Assembly (NCBI GenBank): GCA_900318955.1 | Contig: ONMJ01000025.1 | Span: 1-32,860 of the forward strand | Direction of reading: 5' to 3' | Origin: an uncultured Bacteroidales bacterium | GTDB lineage: Bacteria; Bacteroidota; Bacteroidia; Bacteroidales; UBA932 | Length of the DNA stretch: 32,860 nt | In this document: piece after piece, positions 27,092 to 32,860 of the stretch | Layout of the letters: every line of letters starts with the position of its first letter | How positions within the stretch are numbered: the first letter of the stretch is position 1 | The notes under the pieces: generated by a model | Told to the model about the DNA's origin: nothing | Databases searched by the model: none | What the model saw: the letters and a program-made list of their open reading frames with translations, nothing else | Program-made: the position numbers and the translations under genes

Positions 27092-27682
27092 TTATAGCAA
27101 TGCAAGGAGGCTTGAGCGGATGCGGATGAACTCGTCTTCGAAATTGGGAGTGAAAATACCTTGACCGATGGAACTCTCAATGTCATCCATGGACCACCAT
27201 GCCCCCTCCTCGACTTCCACTCCATCTGGATGGATATCTAAATTCCCGACCGCCGCGAATATATTCACATGCTCATTATCCCTTTCCGTCTGCCAGATAT
27301 ATGATTCCAGATAAATCGGATTAAACTGAGTAAGGCCAAGTTCCTCGGAGGCTTCCCTATAGAGGGCCTCCTCGAGGGTCTCCCCATAAGAGACATGGCC
27401 TCCGACAGCGGTATCCCACCTCCCCGGAAGGAGATCTTTGCAGGCTCCCCTTTTTTGGAGATAAATCTTTGAGTATCGGTCTATTATCTGAAGATGGACA
27501 ACCGGATGGAGGACCTTCGATCCGCTATGGCAATATGCCCGTGTTGCCTGACCGACAACAAGGCCTGTCTCATCGATTACCGGGAGCATCTCTGAGGAGA
27601 TCGGGGCTTCATCCCATGTAGAAAGAGCATTGGGGCGAGGGATTCTTGGTGCCGGACGGGATGGATAAACAAGCTCGAACAT
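27092..27682 (-). CDS. Nudix hydrolase
   Basis: 196 aa, a soluble protein. The complete Nudix box GX5EX7REXXEEXGX is at 95-117 (Gly95, Glu101, Arg109-Glu110, Glu113-Glu114, Gly116). Upstream QKRGACKDLLPGRWDTAVGG and downstream WQTERDNEHVNIF resemble the YfcD/isopentenyl-isomerase-like Nudix subgroup. Members cleave a nucleoside or other diphosphate linked to X; the substrate cannot be named. It is 3 bp after the thioesterase gene, within the operon. Confidence 0.93.
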   Translation of the reverse strand: MFELVYPSRPAPRIPRPNALSTWDEAPISSEMLPVIDETGLVVGQATRAYCHSGSKVLHPVVHLQIIDRYSKIYLQKRGACKDLLPGRWDTAVGGHVSYGETLEEALYREASEELGLTQFNPIYLESYIWQTERDNEHVNIFAAVGNLDIHPDGVEVEEGAWWSMDDIESSIGQGIFTPNFEDEFIRIRSSLLALL

Positions 27683-27685
27683 TTA

Positions 27686-28447
27686 TCAAAAGACTATTTT
27701 TACCGTGAAGGCGGACCTCCCGTCCACTTTCCCTTCCAAATAATAAACTTCCCTTCCTTCTTCCTCGGTCCTTACCCTGAAGATAGACACCTTTTCTCCC
27801 GCGAGAGTCTCTTTGTTGAAGTTGATATAAACATCCTTAACCCTCTTGGAAGAAACTGATTCATAATCTATTGCATCCATAGCCCACACCATATAGCGAG
27901 CGTTGTTTGTATGGCCGATTATATCGATATCAGAGTAGGAGACTGTATGCTCTTTGACAAGCTCCGGTTCAATCCCCTTGGGAAGGACGACCTTAGGGGC
28001 CTGCTCCTCTATGGCATTGTCATTTACCCGGCTGCCATTAAGAGTAGAGAAAACTTCGCCTTCCCGGACGATGTGCCTTGTCCTGGTATCAATAATGAGC
28101 CATGAGCTGGTAGAAGAAGCAATGATTTCTCCCTCGGCATCTTTAAGCTGGAAGTCCCTGAGATAGAATAGGCCTTCAGCTCCCTTGTGCCATGTGTATA
28201 TGGTGACATTGTCTCTCCATTTGGGGTATTTGCTTATATGAAAATGCATGCGGGAGAGAACCCATGCAGTATGGTGGACATTCAGGTCATCATAACCGAA
28301 ACCGAGCTCGCTAGCAGCCCAGTAGGCGATTTCCTGACAGATATCCATGAACGAAGAAGGTTTCAGCGAGAATGATGCGTCAGTGAAATAGCATGGAACG
28401 CAGATATCTTGCAAAAACTTGTATCCTTCCCTTCTTACAGGTGTCAT
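27686..28447 (-). CDS. Acyl-ACP thioesterase
   Basis: 253 aa, a double-hotdog acyl-acyl-carrier-protein thioesterase that releases fatty acids from ACP in the cytoplasm. The N-terminal hotdog has the segments SSFMDICQEIAYWAASELGF and VLSRMHFHISKYPKW. The second hotdog has YSDIDIIGHTNNARYMVWAM, with Asp/Asn/His residues (Asp175, His179, Asn181) at the family's catalytic region, and DAIDYES after it. The start overlaps the stop of the HU-domain gene in an ATGA (28444-28447), so the two are translationally coupled. Confidence 0.93.
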   Translation of the reverse strand: MTPVRREGYKFLQDICVPCYFTDASFSLKPSSFMDICQEIAYWAASELGFGYDDLNVHHTAWVLSRMHFHISKYPKWRDNVTIYTWHKGAEGLFYLRDFQLKDAEGEIIASSTSSWLIIDTRTRHIVREGEVFSTLNGSRVNDNAIEEQAPKVVLPKGIEPELVKEHTVSYSDIDIIGHTNNARYMVWAMDAIDYESVSSKRVKDVYINFNKETLAGEKVSIFRVRTEEEGREVYYLEGKVDGRSAFTVKIVF

Positions 28448-29370
28448 AATTTCATCATTTTGATAATTTCAAGCTCCTCTTCGCTATAGAGGAACCTGTC
28501 GACAAACGCAGGATTGACCCTCGCAATTATCGCATAGATAATTAGGAGAAGAAGCAGAACTCCAAGGACAATCAGCACAATCTTGGAAAGGCGCAGCCTG
28601 CGATGACGCCTCCAGCCCTTTCTCGCTTGTCTAAGCTCCTTCTTGTCGATATCTTCAAGAGCCTCCTGGCTCGTCATTACAGGCGTACTTACGGCAACGG
28701 ACTTCTTTTGATGCTCCTTAGGGGCCTCTTTGGGCTCCTTTTTGGGCTCCGCGGCGCCTAGCAGGGGCTGAGGCTCCTTGGTTTCCTGCGCGCCCTGAGG
28801 TTCCTGCGAGATCTCAGGCGCTTGCGGGAGCTGAGGCTCTAGGGGAGCTTTGGGTTCCTGCGCCTGCTGAGGGACCTGAGGCTGCAGCGGCTCTTCCAGT
28901 ACCGACGCTATTCCGGCGACGGCAGCTGACACCTCATCCTCCGTTTCCTCATGGGTCTTCAGGGAAATCGGAGCGAGGCCGAATCCTGCGGGATAAATGT
29001 CAAGATCCTCATCGGGGATGAAAAAGAAATTATTCTCCTTTGTAGCCCTGAGGCGCCCGAGGCCGGGGAAATGAACAGTCTTCTTCTCTTTCAGAACATC
29101 CCTCATCTCAGAGAGAAAGGTCACGACAATTCTCGTCGCATCATCCCTGCTCACTTTGTTTGAGGAAGCATAAAAGTCCACAAGAAGGGTATCGTTACCC
29201 TCTTTTCTTGTAAAATAAAGCCTTCTATATGGGGGATTGATAGTATATCCTTTGTCCGAAAAGGACGAAGGAACGATTTCGGCAAGAAACGATCCAATGC
29301 CCGGAAGGGTCACAGAATCATTGTCCAGAACAATCTCCTTGACTATTTTCGACAAAAGGTCTATATCCAT
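28444..29370 (-). CDS. HU/CCDC81-like domain membrane protein
   Basis: 308 aa. The N-terminus holds two HU-like half-domains: VTLPGIGSF (20-28) with INPPYRRLYFTRKEGND (44-60), and VHFPGLGRLRA (99-109). This is the Bacteroidota HU-CCDC81 pattern. A Pro/Glu/Gln-rich linker (about 160-222) follows, then a basic patch RRHRRLR (254-260), a membrane helix (263-283) and a 25-residue tail. The basic patch predicts that the HU part is cytoplasmic and the tail periplasmic. Related proteins often carry a SPOR domain, which is absent here. It is the first gene of the operon, with a strong promoter 49 bp upstream. A role in tethering DNA or another cytoplasmic partner at the membrane is inferred. Confidence 0.85.
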   Translation of the reverse strand: MDIDLLSKIVKEIVLDNDSVTLPGIGSFLAEIVPSSFSDKGYTINPPYRRLYFTRKEGNDTLLVDFYASSNKVSRDDATRIVVTFLSEMRDVLKEKKTVHFPGLGRLRATKENNFFFIPDEDLDIYPAGFGLAPISLKTHEETEDEVSAAVAGIASVLEEPLQPQVPQQAQEPKAPLEPQLPQAPEISQEPQGAQETKEPQPLLGAAEPKKEPKEAPKEHQKKSVAVSTPVMTSQEALEDIDKKELRQARKGWRRHRRLRLSKIVLIVLGVLLLLLIIYAIIARVNPAFVDRFLYSEEELEIIKMMKL

Positions 29371-29418
29371 AAATTAATCCGGCCAGAGCTGCTTGATCTG
29401 TCGATAGCCTGCCGGAGC

Positions 29419-29450
29419 ACAAAGGTACGAAAGAATGAAAAAAATTCAAA
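29419..29450 (-). promoter_or_regulatory. Promoter of the HU-domain/thioesterase operon
   Basis: On the minus strand TTTG (29447-29450), a 19-bp spacer and TACCTTTGT (29419-29427) match the Bacteroidales housekeeping consensus TTTG-N19-TAnnTTTGY perfectly. The start site should be about 40 nt before the ATG at 29370. Confidence 0.8.
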
Positions 29451-29455
29451 AAATA

Positions 29456-29487
29456 TTTGGAATCCAAAGAAAATGCAGTAACTTTGC
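29456..29487 (+). promoter_or_regulatory. Promoter of tRNA-Asn
   Basis: TTTG (29456-29459), a 19-bp spacer and TAACTTTGC (29479-29487) match the housekeeping consensus perfectly. The tRNA begins about 43 bp downstream. The promoter is back-to-back with the operon promoter on the other strand, with only 5 bp between them. Confidence 0.82.
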
Positions 29488-29529
29488 AATCCCGAAACAA
29501 ATCGGGGCCGGACGAAAGCCGGTACATAT

Positions 29530-29606
29530 TCCTCCTTAGCTCAGTTGGTTAGAGCACCTGACTGTTAATCAGGGGGTCCTGGGTTCAAGTCCCCGAGGGG
29601 GAGCCA
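29530..29606 (+). tRNA. tRNA-Asn (anticodon GTT)
   Basis: 77 nt including an encoded CCA. The acceptor stem TCCTCCT pairs with AGGGGGA (one T-G pair), with discriminator G. The D arm is TAGCTCAGTTGGTTAGAGCA, the anticodon stem-loop CTGACTGTTAATCAG has GTT in the loop, and the T arm contains GGTTCAAGTCC. All arms fold. No duplicate of its 3' end, which would mark an integrated element, was found in the window. Confidence 0.97.
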
Positions 29607-29610
29607 AAGC

Positions 29611-29652
29611 GGACAAATCATCGGAAACGATGGTTTGTCCATTTTCTTTTTC
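29611..29652 (+). terminator. Rho-independent terminator of tRNA-Asn
   Basis: A 13-bp stem GGACAAATCATCG / CGATGGTTTGTCC (one T-G pair) closed by a GAAA tetraloop is followed by ATTTTCTTTTT. It starts 5 nt after the CCA end. Confidence 0.88.
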
Positions 29653-29893
29653 TCCGTAACTACCTGATTTCAAGCCGTATGTAAAAAGAAACTCCTGATA
29701 TAAAAGTCTTTTCTGGATGGTAAAACTGGTTTCCGCCCAGCTTTTCGTATTCCACAAAACCTGTCGATATGCCACAATACCAGAGCCTACTAAAGTAGCC
29801 ATATGATATATCCGCTTGACTACGATATGCCCGTTTGACTTTCACTCCCGAGGAGGCCTGCCCCTCAAAAGGCTAATACTCAATCGCTTCCAG

Positions 29894-30010
29894 ACTTTTC
29901 CCTACCCGCGCGTCCCTAGGGAAAAAGTTATTGGTCATTGATAAGCAATGAGATACCGGGCAGGCAATCAGCAAATAACAAAAGTCCTGTGCCTACATTT
30001 AGGATAGGAC
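29894..30010. repeat. Three consecutive hairpins
   Basis: (1) ACTTTTCCCTA (29894-29904) against TAGGGAAAAAGT (29917-29928), with one bulge. (2) TCATTG-ATAAG-CAATGA (29935-29951), a perfect 6-bp stem. (3) A nested pair, GTCCT/AGGAC outside and CCTA/TAGG inside around a CATT loop (29984-30010). None has a T run typical of a terminator. Confidence 0.6.
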
Positions 30011-30404
30011 ATTATTGAAAGGAGTGAAAAAACACATATATAGCATTACCCTCTGACCGCCATGACAAAAACCCCGCGTTTTGGCCTTATGCCACGGGAT
30101 CTTCTGCCTTCCATCACAGACCTTGTGCCAGTCGCCGCGAACCGTCTGCCTTGCCACCACAGGCCTTCGGGCTGACGTCGGGAAAGGGCGGGCTTGTCCG
30201 CCTCGATTGCTGGACGGCGAACTCCTCCTTTTGGTCAGGGCATTCTGCCCTGTCCAACTTCCCTCCTATTCGCCCGAAAGCCAGTCGCTGCATAGCACTA
30301 TCGGTTCGGGCAACCTTCGCTAAATATCTTTCTCCGTGCTACCGGAAGGGTGTTTCGTGGCACGGCAGTGCGATAACATGTCCGTGGTATCCGAGAGATG
30401 ATGA

Positions 30405-30718
30405 TTTCGGGGGCGGAAACACGCCTCCACACCCCCAAGTTGCTTCACCGGAAGGCAGATGGGGGCGAGAGCAGGCCTTTTCGCCCCGGAGTTGTGCCGC
30501 GTGGTCCTGCCCTGAGTAGAACTGATCACCTGATGGCGCAGGTGCGAATTTTTCTTGGTCTCCTGCGCCATTAACATTTCATAAATATCTGATAATTAGC
30601 TCTTTGCAATGAAGACGCGGCGCAGGTCACCGGCATTTTTTCGCACCTGCGCCATTCTGCGCCCCAAAATTGTATGACCAACCAACATTCCGGGGCGAAA
30701 ACACGCCTCTCTACCCCC
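30405..30718. repeat. Nested inverted-repeat element with an AT-rich centre
   Basis: Three inverted pairs share nearly the same centre (about 30590-30594): TTTTCGCCCCGG (30478-30489) with its complement at 30690-30701; the 16-mer ATGGCGCAGGTGCGAA (30533-30548) with its complement at 30640-30655; and CCTGCGCC (30562-30569) with GGCGCAGG (30619-30626). The core (30571-30610) is AT-rich. Outside, a G5-to-CGCCCC block (27-28 bp) appears three times: minus strand at 30692-30718 and 30409-30436, plus strand at 30461-30487. This is a diverged inverted duplication of a module of about 120 bp. Origin, transfer origin, transposon-end or structured RNA roles are all possible. Confidence 0.7.
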
Positions 30719-31028
30719 TACGAGAATCTTCGAACGTCAGATGATGGTCATTTTATGGCTTCATGCCCCCGTTTTTACAGTCTCAGTCTCAGAAAAATCT
30801 ATCTGTCAAGAAGATATTTCAGGCCAAAAGCCGTACACCGGATTGGGGCTATGGCGTACAAGAGGGATTCTGAACAGGCAACCGTAGACTTCCACTTCTT
30901 CTGCAATATATTCGTTCCCTCGCGTTGATGTTGCCTTATTACCGGCGCCACAGCTGGAGAAAAGAATAATAAAAAAATAGTCAAAAAGAATTGTTTTCGG
31001 TTTTTTTAAATGGAGTCTCAAAAACTTT

Positions 31029-31063
31029 AAATCGGCTGCCAAAACATAAAAATCGTCTGCAAG
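31029..31063 (+). repeat. Pair of direct repeats 21 bp apart upstream of the fimbrillin operon
   Basis: The motif AAATCGNCTGCNA occurs at 31029-31041 and 31050-31062, offset by 21 bp, or two helical turns. It lies about 50-80 bp before the small gene at 31113 and could be an operator. There is no perfect TAnnTTTG promoter nearby; TAACTTGC close to the ATG is only a weak match. Confidence 0.3.
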
Positions 31064-31112
31064 GACTCGGCCCGACAAGCATCCAGCAGTATTCTTTCCA
31101 TAACTTGCGGCC

Positions 31113-31295
31113 ATGAAAACACGCAGAAAAATGGCCGGATACATTTCTCCGGCGGTCGATGGAGAGACTTATATCCATCTTGAAGAAGGTCTTCTGGCCC
31201 GATCTATTATCCACAACATGGACGAGGTATCTATCGGAGGACAGAGAATTGAAGAATTCGATTCAGACGAGGATTTTGACAATTCATGGTATTGA
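31113..31295 (+). CDS. Small hypothetical protein upstream of fimbrillin-like gene
   Basis: 60 aa, not recognised. It is acidic toward the C-terminus (EEFDSDEDFDNSWY), has no signal peptide or membrane helix and no cysteine, with a basic start MKTRRK. A second in-frame ATG at 31131 would give 54 aa. Its stop is 2 bp before the ATG of the lipoprotein gene, which strongly suggests a shared transcript and coupled translation, and supports it being real despite its size. Confidence 0.55.
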   Translation: MKTRRKMAGYISPAVDGETYIHLEEGLLARSIIHNMDEVSIGGQRIEEFDSDEDFDNSWY

Positions 31296-31297
31296 TT

Positions 31298-32860
31298 ATG
31301 AAAAGGTATTTAAACGTTTTGGCGGTGGCTTTAACAATTGCCGCCGCGGCCGCGAGTGGCTGCATGGAAACCAATATTGAAAGTGCAGAAGGAACCGCCA
31401 TCCGCTTTGGCGCCTCCGCTTATTATAATAGTCCTGCCGCCGCAACAAGGGCAACTGACTACCATGAACCGGCCGCCGCCGCAACAAGGGCAACTGACTA
31501 CCATGAACCGGCCGCCGCCACAAGGGCAACTGACTACCATGAACCGGCCGTCGCCACAAGGACCTCGTATAGCGGGGAAATTATATATGATAACAATAGT
31601 AAAACAGAGAGAATCGACTGGGCAAATGGAGACCATATAACAGTGTACTCGGAGCAGTCGCCCGAAAAGTCCGCCGTCTACAAAGTTGAAGGTCACTCGG
31701 AAGAAGGTAAAACCTCGTATGCGTCCATCACTTCTTTGGATGAGTCCGGGAACGGCCTTACATGGGGACATGGGGACCATGTTTTTTATGCCGCATATCC
31801 CTCGGAAAAGGCGGAAGTAAACGGTCGCGAAATAACAGGAGAAGTACCTTCGAATCAGGAAGTTACAACAGACGGAGAGACTTTTTCCACAGATATGTCC
31901 CTCGCTTTGATGTGGGCTGCCGCAAGCGCCCATCCGTCAACTTCCTCCAGCGTAAGGCTGAATTTTCATCCTATGGTGACAGCCTTCCGCTTTACCCTTT
32001 ATGGAAAAAGCAGCACCCCTCAGACCCTCCAATCTTTCACTCTTTCCTCCTCGGAAGGCCCGCTTGCAGGGAAAATACGAGCCTCAATAAAAGAAGATCT
32101 CAACGAAGCCGAATATGAGTTCTCCGAGACCTCGGAAAGAGTCTCTGTCGACCTGAAGAACTCCGAGATAACCAGCGAAAAATCAGTTACTTTCACCCTC
32201 TTTTGCCTCCCGAGAAACATATCTTCGCTGACTGCGACTTTGGAAACCTCCGACGGAAAGAGGAGGATGGACTTCAAAAAAAGTGGAGAATGGGTCACCT
32301 TCCAAGGAGGGACGAAGATTGACATCCGGGATCTCACCGTAGTCCCGCCAAGTACCAATTTCGAGGGGACGGCGACCGGGAGTTTCTCTGTCAAGATAGT
32401 GAAACTCAGGGGCTTTACTTCGGCTGTAACTGTGGAGACCGTGACTGTGACACCTGACGAAACAGGCTTTTTCAGCGTCAACCTTCCTCCCCTTCCGGAG
32501 GGTACCCATTACATCATCGAAGGGAGCAACATCCTCAATACAGTGACTAAAATGCCGGATATCATTTCAAAGGACGGATCCATTCAGAAACTCTTTTATA
32601 ACTGTAAGACACTGGTCTCTACCTGTAGTTTCAACACCACCGGCATCAGCGAGTTTCTCTACAGCTTCTACAATTGCGAAAAACTTCTCGAAGGCCCTGA
32701 CATTGACACCTCATCAGGCACTGTTTTCGATCAGCTTTTCAGATACTGCAGAGGGATGAAGAGGGTTCCGAACTATGATTTTTCATCAGCCACGAGCATC
32801 AGCTATACCTTCGATTACTGCACGTCGCTCCAAGAAATCCCGTGCTTCAACCTCGGGACA
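31298..32860 (+). CDS. Fimbrillin-like lipoprotein with BspA-type repeats (3' end outside window)
   Basis: At least 521 codons, open to the right edge. ATG 31298 gives a signal peptide with lipobox ASGC (Cys22). After a repeat stalk (47-88), residues about 90-340 show the fimbrillin-like pattern (RIDWANGDHITVYSEQ; DHVFYAAYPSEKAEV; LNFHPMVTAFRFTLYG). About 345-420 resembles a small beta linker domain. From about 430 on, Cys/Phe-rich units (LFYNCKTLVS; YSFYNCEKLLEGPDIDTSS; FRYCRGMKRVPNYDFSSAT; FDYCTSLQEIP) are BspA/DUF285-type leucine-rich repeats, and they continue past the edge. Predicted surface adhesin or fimbria-related protein; function inferred from family. Confidence 0.85.
   Translation, partial: MKRYLNVLAVALTIAAAAASGCMETNIESAEGTAIRFGASAYYNSPAAATRATDYHEPAAAATRATDYHEPAAATRATDYHEPAVATRTSYSGEIIYDNNSKTERIDWANGDHITVYSEQSPEKSAVYKVEGHSEEGKTSYASITSLDESGNGLTWGHGDHVFYAAYPSEKAEVNGREITGEVPSNQEVTTDGETFSTDMSLALMWAAASAHPSTSSSVRLNFHPMVTAFRFTLYGKSSTPQTLQSFTLSSSEGPLAGKIRASIKEDLNEAEYEFSETSERVSVDLKNSEITSEKSVTFTLFCLPRNISSLTATLETSDGKRRMDFKKSGEWVTFQGGTKIDIRDLTVVPPSTNFEGTATGSFSVKIVKLRGFTSAVTVETVTVTPDETGFFSVNLPPLPEGTHYIIEGSNILNTVTKMPDIISKDGSIQKLFYNCKTLVSTCSFNTTGISEFLYSFYNCEKLLEGPDIDTSSGTVFDQLFRYCRGMKRVPNYDFSSATSISYTFDYCTSLQEIPCFNLGT
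31436..31561 (+). repeat. Short tandem repeats encoding an ATRATDYHEP stalk
   Basis: Three in-frame copies of AAATRATDYHEP (periods of 39 bp, then 36 bp) plus a partial fourth (AVATR) sit directly after the lipidated N-terminus and before the fimbrillin-like domain. The copies are nearly identical in DNA; one carries an extra GCC codon. Such repeats can change number by slippage without breaking the frame. Confidence 0.92.

Larger units (their letters stand above)
29653..31112. other. Gene-poor, hairpin-rich region between tRNA-Asn and a fimbrillin gene
   Basis: About 1.46 kb without a convincing gene on either strand. Frames such as 30151-30519 (plus), 30320-30577 (minus) and 30806-31144 (minus) have no recognisable domain, no signal and poor initiation context. 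From about 30060 to 30720 the region is GC-rich; from 30930 to 31110 it is AT-rich. It contains many hairpins: GGCGG/CCGCC at 30187-30202, CAGGGC/GCCCTG at 30236-30252, three near 29894-30010, and a nested inverted-repeat element at 30405-30718. Its texture is unlike that of its neighbours and recalls noncoding parts of Bacteroidales conjugative elements, but I see no integrase, relaxase or att repeat. Confidence 0.5.

Noticed and set aside
29569-29802. 77-aa minus-strand frame ending in PPRGLEPRTP
   Set aside because: Its C-terminal part reads backwards through the tRNA-Asn gene, a common artefact.
30151-30519. 122-aa plus-strand frame in the gene-poor region
   Set aside because: No domain, odd composition rich in Ser, Pro, Trp and Cys, and it overlaps inverted repeats and hairpins; better explained as noncoding.
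29590-31112. att duplication of the tRNA-Asn 3' end
   Set aside because: No second copy of the T-arm/acceptor sequence was found downstream, and no integrase gene is in the window.
31436-31561. CRISPR array or diversity-generating template
   Set aside because: The units are contiguous and coding, with no spacers, and no reverse transcriptase or cas gene is present.
31331-31933. 200-aa open frame on the minus strand with Cys/Gly-rich repeats
   Set aside because: It is the antisense shadow of the lipoprotein stalk repeats and fimbrillin-like region; the plus-strand frame has a start, lipobox and domains.

Overview
The window is a typical accessory stretch of a Bacteroidales (Bacteroidota) chromosome. 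The evidence is two SusC/SusD outer-membrane pairs, each with an ECF sigma factor and a FecR-type anti-sigma factor, many lipoproteins with Bacteroidales-style lipoboxes, BACON, fimbrillin-like and BspA-like domains, and promoters matching the Bacteroidales consensus (TTTG, 19 bp, TAnnTTTG). Genus cannot be settled from the sequence; roughly even GC content suggests a gut or rumen Bacteroidales rather than a low-GC Bacteroides.

Layout from left to right. 1-352: terminators and a GC-rich inverted repeat. 353-8734, minus strand: polysaccharide-utilisation-like locus A, read as fecR, susC, susD, a phosphodiester glycosidase lipoprotein and a BACON/beta-helix lipoprotein. Its sigma factor (8818-9354, plus) is divergent from fecR. 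9372-24782, minus strand: locus B, read as ECF sigma, fecR, susC, susD, a BACON/GLUG/phosphodiester glycosidase lipoprotein, a BACON/GLUG/DUF4886 lipoprotein and a fimbrillin/double-beta-helix lipoprotein. 24779-29370, minus strand: a housekeeping-like operon (HU-domain membrane protein, acyl-ACP thioesterase, Nudix hydrolase, DUF4922-SpoIID fusion) that runs into locus B with only short gaps, or overlaps, between genes. 29530-29606, plus: tRNA-Asn with its own promoter and terminator. 29653-31112: about 1.5 kb without a convincing gene, rich in hairpins and containing a nested inverted-repeat element. 31113-32860, plus: a small hypothetical gene and a fimbrillin-like lipoprotein with BspA-type repeats that runs off the right edge.

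How the parts should work together: in each locus the SusC receptor carries an N-terminal STN domain. By analogy with FecA/FecR/FecI, substrate binding should signal through the inner-membrane FecR protein to the sigma factor and raise expression of susCD and the surface lipoproteins. Neither locus contains a recognisable glycoside hydrolase, polysaccharide lyase or sulfatase. Both instead encode an enzyme of the NAGPA/DUF2233 phosphodiester alpha-glycosidase family, and locus B adds an SGNH-like DUF4886 domain. The best hypothesis is that both loci capture and trim glycans carrying sugar-1-phosphodiester bonds (teichoic-acid-like polymers, phosphomannan or capsule). This is inference and the substrate is unknown.
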